Source: JBHELQ01 sp046262995 (GTDB lineage Bacteria; Actinomycetota; Thermoleophilia; Solirubrobacterales; Thermoleophilaceae). From it: a stretch of DNA of 10,662 nt. Position 1 is the first letter of the stretch. Every line of letters begins with the position of its first letter. Below the pieces are notes generated by a model. It worked only from the letters and a program-made list of their open reading frames with translations. It had not been told where the DNA came from and made no database searches. Below are positions 1 through 5,850 of this stretch, piece by piece. Location: positions 1 through 10,662 of the forward strand of contig JBHELQ010000061.1 of the NCBI GenBank assembly GCA_046262995.1, written 5' to 3'. A program made the translations under genes and the position numbers.

Positions 1-12
1 AGGCTTTAAGGC

Positions 13-44
13 CTCCTTAGGGCGCGGCCGTACGGTGCCCGGCC
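13..44 (+). promoter_or_regulatory. Possible -10 element for leaderless sigma factor gene
   Basis: TACGGT at 31-36 fits the TANNNT form of an actinobacterial -10 hexamer and lies 8 bases before the GTG start at 45. No Shine-Dalgarno sequence precedes the start. No -35 hexamer is evident, and only 30 bases of upstream sequence are available. The call rests mainly on the same arrangement recurring before five other units in the window. Confidence 0.28.
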
Positions 45-926
45 GTGACCACCGAAACGCAGTCCCCGCCCACGCCCGCGGCCGCCCTCGCCGCGGACCC
101 AACGATCGACTCGCTCCAGCTGCTGCTGGACGGCATCGCCAAGACGCGGCTGCTGACCGCGGACGAGGAGATCGCGCTGGCCAAGCGGATCGAGCGCGGC
201 GACCTGGTCGCCAAGGAGCGCATGATCGAGGCCAACCTGCGCCTGGTGGTCTCGATCGCCAAGCGCTATCGCAACCAGGGGCTGCCCTTCCTGGACCTGA
301 TCCAGGAAGGCTCGATCGGCCTGGTGCGCGCCGTCGAGAAGTTCGACTGGCGCCGCGGCTACAAGTTCTCGACCTATGCCACCTGGTGGATCCGCCAGGC
401 GATCTCGCGCGCGATCGCCGACAAGGCGCGCACCATCCGCATCCCGATACACATCGACAACGTCCTGAAGAAGCTGGACGGCGCGCAGCGCAAGCTCGAG
501 GCCGGCGGCGACCGCGATCCGACCGTCGAGGAGATCGCGGAGCTGGCCGGTGTGGACCCCGAGGAGGCGGACGTGATCATGCGCGCCGCCCGGGCCCCTG
601 TCTCGCTCGACAAGCCCATGGGCGACGACTCGGATGCCGCCCAGCTCGGCGAGCTGATCCCTGACGAGACGACGGCCTCCCCCTTCGAGTCGGCCCTCGA
701 GCACATGACCAACACCGCCCTGCGCGATGCGCTCGAGAACCTCTCCTACCGCGAGCGCCGGATCGTCGAGCTGCGCTGGGGACTCGGCGGCGAGCAGCCC
801 CGCCGGCTGGACGAGGTGGGCCGCATCTTCGGCCTGACGCGAGAGCGCACCCGCCAGATCGAGGAGGGGGCGATCCGCAAGCTGGGCTCGCTGGCGGAGG
901 CCCAGGCGCTGCGCGACGTCGCCTGA
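45..926 (+). CDS. RNA polymerase sigma-70 family factor (RpoD/SigA-like, no region 1.1)
   Basis: This 293-residue primary-type sigma factor directs RNA polymerase to promoters. Region 1.2 is at residues 22-53 (ending AKRIERGD). Region 2 spans about 55-135, with the RpoD-box stretch DLIQEGSIGLVRAVEKFDW at 84-102 and the -10 reading segment YATWWIRQAISRAIADKART at 111-130. Region 3 is at about 136-205. Region 4 is at 225-281, with the helix-turn-helix at 254-273. It has only a short Pro/Ala-rich leader and no region 1.1, so it is either a compact group 1 or a group 2 factor. Region 4.2 reads TRERTRQIEEGAIRKL where the family usually has TRERIRQIEAKALRKL, and the tail after it is divergent. The GTG at 45 is chosen because it gives a leader before region 1.2 and follows a -10-like hexamer. 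The gene stands alone, 46 bases before the dehydratase pair. The family is certain; primary versus alternative role is open. Confidence 0.93.
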   Translation: MTTETQSPPTPAAALAADPTIDSLQLLLDGIAKTRLLTADEEIALAKRIERGDLVAKERMIEANLRLVVSIAKRYRNQGLPFLDLIQEGSIGLVRAVEKFDWRRGYKFSTYATWWIRQAISRAIADKARTIRIPIHIDNVLKKLDGAQRKLEAGGDRDPTVEEIAELAGVDPEEADVIMRAARAPVSLDKPMGDDSDAAQLGELIPDETTASPFESALEHMTNTALRDALENLSYRERRIVELRWGLGGEQPRRLDEVGRIFGLTRERTRQIEEGAIRKLGSLAEAQALRDVA

Positions 927-928
927 GA

Positions 929-954
929 CGGGCGCCAGCCCGCCCCCGGGCGGG
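929..954 (+). terminator. Two competing GC hairpins after the sigma factor gene
   Basis: Just after the sigma stop codon, CGGGC (929-933) can pair with GCCCG (938-942) across a GCCA loop. CCCGCCC (939-945) can pair with GGGCGGG (948-954). The two stems share bases 939-942, so only one can form at a time. No T-tract follows, so this would be a U-less terminator of the kind common in high-GC actinobacteria, or just GC-rich spacer. The stem at 939-954 ends 2 bases before the proposed -10 of the next unit. Confidence 0.35.
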
Positions 955-956
955 GC

Positions 957-972
957 TAGACTGACCCGCTCG
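957..972 (+). promoter_or_regulatory. Possible -10 element for the dehydratase pair
   Basis: TAGACT at 957-962 fits TANNNT and is followed by 10 bases and then the ATG at 973. No Shine-Dalgarno sequence lies in the gap. A start of transcription about 6-7 bases after the hexamer would leave a leader of only 3-4 bases. No -35 box is recognisable. Confidence 0.35.
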
Positions 973-1422
973 ATGCCGCTCGACACGAGCTCCAAGGGGA
1001 AGACCTATCCGGCCCAGCGCTACGAGGTCGGCAAGGAGAAGATCCGTGAGTACGCCCAGGCCGTGGGCGAGGACAGTCCGGTCTACTACGACCGCGACGC
1101 CGCTCGCGAGGCGGGCTTCCGTGACGTGCCCGCGCCGCCGATGTTCGCGGTCGTGTACTCGTGGCCGGCCATCACGCAGACGGCCATCGACCCGGAGCTC
1201 GGGATGGACCTGGCGCGGCTCCTGCACGGCGGCCAGGAGTTCGTCTGGGCAGAGCCGGTCTGCGCCGGCGACGTCGTCAGCACCGAGGCGAGCGTCAAGG
1301 ACATCTACCCGCGCGGCGACAACGCCTTCTACGTCTTCGAGACGCTGTCGCGCAACCAGGACGGCCAGGAGGTCGCCCGCGGGACCTGGACGAACATCGT
1401 CAGGGGAGGCGCCGCCGAGTGA
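973..1422 (+). CDS. MaoC-like dehydratase N-terminal-type subunit (HadA/HadC-like)
   Basis: This 149-residue single hot-dog domain resembles the non-catalytic-type partner (HadA or HadC) of actinobacterial (3R)-hydroxyacyl-ACP dehydratases. These act in fatty-acid elongation by removing water from 3-hydroxyacyl thioesters. Family features are the early segment IREYAQAVGEDSPVYYD (24-40), the PAPPMFAVV stretch (53-61) and HGGQEFVWAEPVCAGD (85-100). At the hydratase-2 position, where catalytic members have D-x-N-P-x-H, it has DSPVYY, so the catalytic histidine is absent. This fits a structural or substrate-binding role alongside the next gene. It overlaps that gene by 4 bases, implying co-translation and probably a heterodimer. 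The ATG at 973 is the natural start. The natural substrate cannot be read from sequence, and a mycolate role should not be assumed. Confidence 0.85.
   Translation: MPLDTSSKGKTYPAQRYEVGKEKIREYAQAVGEDSPVYYDRDAAREAGFRDVPAPPMFAVVYSWPAITQTAIDPELGMDLARLLHGGQEFVWAEPVCAGDVVSTEASVKDIYPRGDNAFYVFETLSRNQDGQEVARGTWTNIVRGGAAE
1402..1409 (+). promoter_or_regulatory. Shine-Dalgarno deciding the second dehydratase start
   Basis: AGGGGAGG at 1402-1409 lies 9 bases before the GTG at 1419. It is one of the strongest ribosome binding sites in the window. It supports starting the second subunit at 1419, overlapping the preceding stop codon, and not at in-frame codons further upstream. Confidence 0.6.
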
Positions 1423-1805
1423 ACCAGGGCGACCCGATTCCCGAGCTGCGCGTCACGCCCGACAGGTATCTGCCGCACCGCTACGCCGGGGCGTCGGGCG
1501 ACTTCAACCCGATCCACATCGATCCCGAGTTCGCCAAGCAGGTCGGCCTGCCGGGCAACATCCTGCACGGCCTCTACAGCATGGCCCAGGTGGCCCGCGC
1601 CGGGGTCGGCGCCGCGGGCGGCGACCCGCGAAGGCTCCGGCGCCTGGCGGTCGAGTTCCGAGGGATGGGCTTTCCAGAGCGGGAGATCGTGGTGACGGGC
1701 AGCGTCAAGGAGCGTCAGGACGGCCGCGCGGTGGTCGAGACGGTGGCCGAGCAGGACGGCAACCGGATCATCCGCAACGCCGAGGCCGAGATAGAAGTCG
1801 ACTGA
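1419..1805 (+). CDS. MaoC family dehydratase, catalytic subunit (HadB-like)
   Basis: This 128-residue hot-dog protein of the R-specific hydratase/MaoC family is probably the catalytic half of a (3R)-hydroxyacyl thioester dehydratase. The hydratase-2 motif is clear in YAGASGDFNPIHIDPEFA (22-39), with the expected catalytic Asp28 and His33. It is followed by GNILHG (46-51), on the helix that binds the thioester. The length is close to the roughly 140 residues of HadB. The start is the GTG at 1419, giving the GTGA overlap with the upstream subunit and lying behind a good ribosome binding site. Pairing with a neighbour that lacks the catalytic histidine matches known HadAB/HadBC heterodimers. The substrate could be acyl-ACP or acyl-CoA. 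A 19-base gap separates it from hrcA. Confidence 0.87.
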   Translation: MNQGDPIPELRVTPDRYLPHRYAGASGDFNPIHIDPEFAKQVGLPGNILHGLYSMAQVARAGVGAAGGDPRRLRRLAVEFRGMGFPEREIVVTGSVKERQDGRAVVETVAEQDGNRIIRNAEAEIEVD

Positions 1806-1811
1806 CCGCGT

Positions 1812-1824
1812 CACAATTGAGGCT
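1812..1824 (+). promoter_or_regulatory. Possible -10 element for the hrcA-dnaJ-prmA unit
   Basis: CACAAT at 1812-1817 matches four of six bases of TATAAT, including the important A2, A5 and T6, and ends 7 bases before the GTG of hrcA. The gap is AT-richer than its surroundings and has no Shine-Dalgarno sequence. I see no CIRCE inverted repeat here or just upstream. Confidence 0.38.
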
Positions 1825-2850
1825 GTGGAGATCAGCTCCAGGCAGAGCCTGATCCTGAGGAAGGTCGTCGAGGGCCACGTCGAGCTCGAGCAGCCGGTGG
1901 GCTCGAAGTGGATCGCCGACCAGCGGGACATCCCTTGGGGCGCCTCGACCGTGCGCTCCGAGCTTGCCCGGCTGGAGGAGGCCGGCCTGCTCGAGCATCC
2001 GCACACCTCAGCGGGCCGGGTGCCGACGGACATTGGCTACCGGCGCTACGTGGACGGAGTGCTGGAGCAGGGCGAGCTCCCGGTGAAGCGCACGGGCGTG
2101 CAGCTCTCGGACATGCGACGCGAGGTGGAGCAGGCGATGCGCGCCACGTCCGAGCAGCTGTCCCAGGTCACCAACCTGCTGGCGCTCGTGTCCGCGCCGC
2201 CGCTCGAGACGGCGACGATCCGGCGGGTGGAGGTCCTGCTGCTCCAGCCGCAGCTGGCGATGGTCGTGATCATCACCTCAACAGGCGGCGTGACCAAGCG
2301 CGTGGTCTCCTACGACCGGCCGATCGATCCGGGGCTCGTGGATTGGGCCGGCAGCTATTTGAACGAGGCGCTGGGCGGCATGGCCGTGGGCGCGCGCATG
2401 CTGCAGTCCCGCCTGGCGGCGCCCGAGCTCGACGCGGGCGAGCGTGCGTTTCTAGCCACGCTTGCGCCGGCGTTCACGGAGCTCGAGGACACGGCGGCCA
2501 GCACGCTCTTCTTCGACGGGGCCGCGAGGCTCCTGGACGAGCACCGCTTCCAGGAGCTGCCGCAGCTCGCCGACCTGATGGACGTGCTCGAGCGCCGAGT
2601 GGCGCTGCTGCGGATGCTGCGCGAGTCGCTCGAGGAGCCGAGCGTCTACCTGCGCATCGGCCGGGAGAACCGGGCGCCGGAGCTGCGTTCGCTGTCGATC
2701 GTCGCGGCCAACTACGGCTTGGCCCGGCGCAACCTGGGCGCCGTCAGCGTGGTCGGGCCCGTCCGGATGGACTATCCGGCGGCGATCATCGCCGTGCGCC
2801 AGGCCGCCTCGGAGCTGTCCCGCTTCGTCTCGGAGGTCTACGACGAGTGA
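1825..2850 (+). CDS. hrcA: Heat-inducible transcription repressor HrcA
   Basis: HrcA is a cytoplasmic dimeric repressor that binds CIRCE operators in front of groE- and dnaK-type heat-shock genes and depends on GroEL to fold. This copy has 341 residues, a normal length. The N-terminal winged helix covers about residues 1-75: SSRQSLILRKVVEGHVELEQ (4-23), PVGSKWIA (24-31), the recognition part STVRSELARLEEAGLL (41-56), and the hallmark PHTSAGRVPT (59-68) followed by GYRRYVD. The rest fits the GAF-like and dimerisation domains, ending in a typical ANYG...VVGPVRMDYP segment. The GTG at 1825 gives the expected N-terminus. It overlaps dnaJ by 4 bases (GTGA), the order found in many actinobacteria. 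No CIRCE element lies in front of it, so self-regulation is not evident. Its targets are probably outside this window. Confidence 0.97.
   Translation: MEISSRQSLILRKVVEGHVELEQPVGSKWIADQRDIPWGASTVRSELARLEEAGLLEHPHTSAGRVPTDIGYRRYVDGVLEQGELPVKRTGVQLSDMRREVEQAMRATSEQLSQVTNLLALVSAPPLETATIRRVEVLLLQPQLAMVVIITSTGGVTKRVVSYDRPIDPGLVDWAGSYLNEALGGMAVGARMLQSRLAAPELDAGERAFLATLAPAFTELEDTAASTLFFDGAARLLDEHRFQELPQLADLMDVLERRVALLRMLRESLEEPSVYLRIGRENRAPELRSLSIVAANYGLARRNLGAVSVVGPVRMDYPAAIIAVRQAASELSRFVSEVYDE
2832..2836 (+). promoter_or_regulatory. Shine-Dalgarno within hrcA for dnaJ
   Basis: GGAGG at 2832-2836, inside the end of hrcA, lies 10 bases before the GTG at 2847. It supports the dnaJ start that overlaps the hrcA stop by 4 bases. 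Confidence 0.55.
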
Positions 2851-3977
2851 GGCGGGACCCGTACGAGCTGCTCGGCGTGGGGCGCGACGCCGACGAGAAG
2901 GAGGTCAAGAAGGCCTTCCGCAAGCTGGCGCGCGAGCTCCATCCGGACGTGAACCGGCACGACCCCGAGGCCGAGGAGAAGTTCAAGGAGGCCGCCGAGG
3001 CCTACGAGGTCCTCTCCGACAGCGAGCGTCGAGCCGTGTACGACCGCTACGGGTTCGAGGGCCTCGACTCCCGCGGCTACGCGCCCGCTGCGAGCTCCTT
3101 CGGCTCCTTCGCCGACATCTTCGACGCGTTCTTCGGTGGCGACCCCTTCGGCGGCGGCGGCTTTGGCCGCGGTGGGGCCGGCCCGGTGCATGGTGGAGAC
3201 ATAGCGGCCGAGGTCGAGGTTACGCTCGAGCAGGCCGCCGCCGGCGCCAGCGTGGAGGTGCCCTACGAGCTGGTCGACACCTGCGAGCGCTGCCGCGGGA
3301 ACGGGGCGGAGCCCGGCACGCCGATCGAGTCCTGCGGGCGCTGTGGCGGCTCGGGCGAGCTCCGCAGCGTCACGCGCACGGCCTTCGGGCAGCTCGTTCG
3401 GGCGCATGCGTGCGACGTCTGCGGCGGGGAGGGGCGGGTCGCCCGCCAGCCGTGTCCCGAGTGTCGAGGGAGTGGGCGCAAGGCCGTGCGCAAGTCGCTC
3501 ACGGTCGACGTGCCGGCGGGGATCTTCGACGAGCAGCGCATTCGCCTGACCGGGCGCGGCCACGCCGGTGAGCGCGGGGGCCCGGCCGGGGACCTCTACG
3601 TGCTCGTGCGCGTGCGTGACGACGAGCGCTTCATACGGGACGGGAGCGATCTGGTCTGCGCCGTCGATGTGCCGGCGCCGGACGCGGCGCTCGGGACCAC
3701 CGTCGAGGTGCCGACCCTGGAAGGGGCGGAGCAGGTGGACGTGCCCCCCGGGACCCAGCCCGGCGCGGTCGTCACGCTGCGCGGACTGGGCATGCCGTCG
3801 CTCGGGCGCGGGCGCCGGGGCGACCAGCGGGTCGTGCTCAACGTGGTGGTCCCGCGCAATCTCAGCGAGCGCCAGCGCGAGCTGATGGAGGACCTGCGCG
3901 GCTCGTTGACGGAGGACAACCTGGGCGACACCGAGGACGAGTCGCTGTTCACCAAGATGCGGCGCGCGTTCCGCTGA
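2847..3977 (+). CDS. dnaJ: Molecular chaperone DnaJ (DnaJ2-type Hsp40)
   Basis: DnaJ is the co-chaperone that delivers unfolded proteins to DnaK and stimulates its ATPase. All class A domains are present in 376 residues. The J domain is at about 3-70 with HPD at 32-34. A Gly/Phe-rich linker runs about 85-116. Four zinc-binding CxxCxGxG repeats are CERCRGNG (146-153), CGRCGGSG (163-170), CDVCGGEG (189-196) and CPECRGSG (203-210). The C-terminal substrate-binding domains follow, ending near PRNLSERQRELMEDL (336-350). The GTG at 2847 puts RRDPYELLGV at the N-terminus, as expected for the family, and overlaps hrcA by 4 bases behind a GGAGG site. Being linked to hrcA and not dnaK-grpE marks it as the second, DnaJ2-type gene of actinobacteria. 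Nothing is truncated or unusual. Confidence 0.97.
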   Translation: MRRDPYELLGVGRDADEKEVKKAFRKLARELHPDVNRHDPEAEEKFKEAAEAYEVLSDSERRAVYDRYGFEGLDSRGYAPAASSFGSFADIFDAFFGGDPFGGGGFGRGGAGPVHGGDIAAEVEVTLEQAAAGASVEVPYELVDTCERCRGNGAEPGTPIESCGRCGGSGELRSVTRTAFGQLVRAHACDVCGGEGRVARQPCPECRGSGRKAVRKSLTVDVPAGIFDEQRIRLTGRGHAGERGGPAGDLYVLVRVRDDERFIRDGSDLVCAVDVPAPDAALGTTVEVPTLEGAEQVDVPPGTQPGAVVTLRGLGMPSLGRGRRGDQRVVLNVVVPRNLSERQRELMEDLRGSLTEDNLGDTEDESLFTKMRRAFR

Positions 3978-4783
3978 TCCGGCTGGCCGTGCGCGCGCCC
4001 GCGGCCGCCGGCGAGCAGGTCCTGGCCGCCCTGCTCGAACTGGCCCCCTCCGGCGTGGAGCAGGTGGACGGGGACGGATGGGTGGAGTACGCCGTCTACG
4101 GCGCGCCCGGGGAGCTGCCCGCCCTGCCGGACGGCCAGGCAGAGGTTGCCGGGGTCACGGTCGCGGTGAGCGGGCGCCAGGTTCCCGCCGACTGGGCGGA
4201 GCGCTGGAGGCGCTTCCACGTGCCCGTCCTCGTCGGCGGGCGGCTCTACGTCCGCCCGCCCTGGGAGGAGCCGGCCGAACGGGCGGGAGCGATCGACCTC
4301 GTGATCGATCCGGGTCAGGCCTTCGGAACGGGCGCGCACCCGTCGACCCGGCTCAGCCTGGAGCTGCTGCTGGAGGTGGACCCGAGCGGGTCCCTCGCCG
4401 ACCTGGGCTGCGGGTCGGGGGTGCTCGCGATCGCGGCGTCCAAGCTCGGGTTCTCGCCGGTGGTGGCGGTGGACTCGGATCGGGAGGCTGTCGCGGCGAC
4501 CGTCGAGAACGCGCGCGCCAACGGCGTGGAGCTGGAGCGCGTGCTGCGCGCCGACCTGCGCCAGTCCCCGTCGCCGACGGCCGACGTCATGACCGCGAAC
4601 CTGACGCGGCCGCTGCTGCGGCGGCTGGCGGAGTCGATGGAGGCCCCGCCCGCCAGGATGATCGTCTCGGGTCTGCTCGAGGACGAGGCCGACGAGCTGT
4701 CCCGCGCGTTCAGGAGCGCACGCCTGAAGGAGCTTCGCCGGCTGGCGGACAGGGGCTGGGTCGCTCTCCTCCTGGGACGCTAG
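3974..4783 (+). CDS. prmA: Ribosomal protein L11 methyltransferase PrmA, probable CTG start
   Basis: PrmA is an S-adenosylmethionine-dependent enzyme that methylates ribosomal protein L11. Numbering from the CTG at 3974 (269 residues), the N-terminal L11-recognition domain covers about 1-70. The linker is followed by FGTGAHPSTRLSLELL (117-132), the SAM-binding loop LADLGCGSGVLAIAASKLG (141-159), an acidic strand end VVAVDSD (163-169) and ANLTRPLL (208-215), which matches the catalytic-domain ANIL motif. It ends in GWVALLLGR, like the E. coli protein. The first ordinary start is GTG at 3989. Starting there removes IRLA from the first beta strand of the recognition domain. CTG at 3974 restores it (IRLAVRAP) and makes a CTGA overlap with the dnaJ stop. 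Neither start has a clear Shine-Dalgarno sequence, so coupling to dnaJ translation is likely. The function is secure; the start is inferred. Confidence 0.92.
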   Translation: MIRLAVRAPAAAGEQVLAALLELAPSGVEQVDGDGWVEYAVYGAPGELPALPDGQAEVAGVTVAVSGRQVPADWAERWRRFHVPVLVGGRLYVRPPWEEPAERAGAIDLVIDPGQAFGTGAHPSTRLSLELLLEVDPSGSLADLGCGSGVLAIAASKLGFSPVVAVDSDREAVAATVENARANGVELERVLRADLRQSPSPTADVMTANLTRPLLRRLAESMEAPPARMIVSGLLEDEADELSRAFRSARLKELRRLADRGWVALLLGR

Positions 4784-4792
4784 GGTCGCCGC
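4781..4792 (+). promoter_or_regulatory. Possible -10 element for the channel gene
   Basis: TAGGGT at 4781-4786 fits TANNNT and is followed by exactly 6 bases and the GTG at 4793, the spacing expected of a leaderless transcript. The TAG is also the prmA stop codon, so the TA is partly explained by that. No Shine-Dalgarno sequence is present. Confidence 0.38.
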
Positions 4793-5824
4793 GTGCCGGA
4801 GAACGGCCAGCGCATGTCGCGCTTCACCCACGCGCCGCGGGGGCGCGAGGAGGTGCTGTTCCTGCGCCGGCTGGGCCAGCTCGGCGGCGCGATCGTGCTC
4901 CTGCTGGCCCTCGGCACGGTCGGCTTCGTCGTCACCGAGGGCACGTCCGTCCTCGATGGGTTCGTGTGGGCGCTCGACACGATCGCGACGGTCGGCTCGG
5001 TCCCGTCTCCGCGCGACGCCGACGCCGAGGTGCTCAAGGTCCTCCTGATCGTGCTGGGCGTGGGTACGCTCTTCTACGGGCTCGTGACCATCACGGAGTT
5101 CTTCGTGGCGGGACACCTGAGTGGCCTCCTGTACGAGCGCAGGGCCAGCCGCATGATCGAGCAGCTCTCAAACCACTACCTCATCTGCGGTTACGGGCGC
5201 GTGGGCCGGCAGGTGGCTCGCGACCTGCAGGCCGCCGGCGTGAGCTTCGTGATCGTGGATCCCAACCCGGAGGTGCGTGAGGCCGCCGACGAGGTCGGGG
5301 CGCCGCTGATCGAGGGGGCGCCGTCGGACGACGACATCCTCGGGCGAGCGGGGATCGAGCGCGCCCGCTCGGTGATCGCCTGCATGGACTCGGACGCGGA
5401 GAACATCTTCACGACCCTGACGGCCCGCGAGCTCCGGGACGAGATCACGATCGTGGCGCGCGCCAGCGCGGAGGACTCGGAGAAGAAGCTGAAGCGCGCC
5501 GGGGCCGACCGGGTGATCTCGCCCTACAAGTCGAGCGGCACCGAGATGGCCCGGCTCGCCCTGCACCCGCAGGTCTCGGGCGTGGTGGACGTGGCGCCGG
5601 AGTACCGCATGGAGGAGATCCAGGTGACCGAGGGCTGCGAGGGCTGCGGGCGCTCGGTCGGTGAGGTGCGCGGAGGATCGATCATCGTGGCCGTGCGGCG
5701 GGGCGAGGGCGACCTGGTGGCGCAGCCGCCGGAGGACCTGCGGCTCGATCCCGGCGACATCGTCGTCGCGCTGGGCACGCCGCGCACCATGGGCAGGCTC
5801 GAGGACCTGTTCGCGGGCGCCTAG
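4793..5824 (+). CDS. Two-TM RCK (TrkA-domain) ion channel with non-canonical filter
   Basis: This 343-residue inner-membrane protein has the MthK-like layout: TM1 (about 30-48), pore helix (about 55-67), TM2 (about 79-104), RCK/TrkA_N Rossmann domain (about 127-245) and TrkA_C domain (about 272-340). The nucleotide-binding loop is ICGYGRVGRQVA (131-142) and the strand-end acid is in VIVDPNPE (153-160). The odd part is the filter. Potassium channels carry TVGYGD, but here residues 66-73 are TVGSVPSP, so the tyrosine and the second GD are lost. The frame continues cleanly into TM2, so this is not a frameshift. The C-terminal domain has a CxxC pair (Cys282 and Cys285) where relatives usually have residues such as SPLVG. 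Ligand-gated ion conduction is inferred from architecture; potassium selectivity should not be assumed. It appears to be transcribed alone, between prmA and yqeY. An alternative start is the ATG at 4814. Confidence 0.88.
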   Translation: MPENGQRMSRFTHAPRGREEVLFLRRLGQLGGAIVLLLALGTVGFVVTEGTSVLDGFVWALDTIATVGSVPSPRDADAEVLKVLLIVLGVGTLFYGLVTITEFFVAGHLSGLLYERRASRMIEQLSNHYLICGYGRVGRQVARDLQAAGVSFVIVDPNPEVREAADEVGAPLIEGAPSDDDILGRAGIERARSVIACMDSDAENIFTTLTARELRDEITIVARASAEDSEKKLKRAGADRVISPYKSSGTEMARLALHPQVSGVVDVAPEYRMEEIQVTEGCEGCGRSVGEVRGGSIIVAVRRGEGDLVAQPPEDLRLDPGDIVVALGTPRTMGRLEDLFAGA

Positions 5825-5838
5825 CTCTGGTTCGCTCC

Positions 5839-5850
5839 TACACTTCAGGC
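5839..5850 (+). promoter_or_regulatory. Probable -10 element for the yqeY-phoH-ybeY-era unit
   Basis: TACACT at 5839-5844 fits TANNNT and is followed by exactly 6 bases and the ATG at 5851. The 26-base gap has no Shine-Dalgarno sequence, so a leaderless transcript is the simplest reading. This is the best example of the pattern, because neither the hexamer nor the spacing depends on a neighbouring stop codon. No -35 hexamer is recognisable. Confidence 0.48.

Noticed and set aside
13..20. CCTCCTTA, which reads as TAAGGAGG on the - strand, a possible ribosome binding site for a gene leaving the window to the left
   Set aside because: No start codon lies within the 12 bases remaining before the edge, so nothing can be confirmed inside the window.
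6..995. Open frame on the - strand opposite the sigma factor gene
   Set aside because: The + strand frame is an unmistakable sigma-70 protein, and the antisense frame shows no recognisable domain.
3901..3912. TTGACGGAGG resembling a -35 box or ribosome binding site
   Set aside because: It lies inside the dnaJ coding sequence, with no matching -10 and no start codon at suitable distance. The protein explains the sequence.
4970..5020. A frameshift as the cause of the odd channel filter
   Set aside because: The frame runs unbroken from TM1 through the pore helix into TM2 and the RCK domain, and the replaced residues are limited to the filter. Substitution is the simpler explanation.
3596..5116. 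Long open frame on the - strand opposite dnaJ, prmA and the channel gene
   Set aside because: It crosses three genes with clear families and has shadow-type composition and no motifs. I treat it as a by-product of codon bias.
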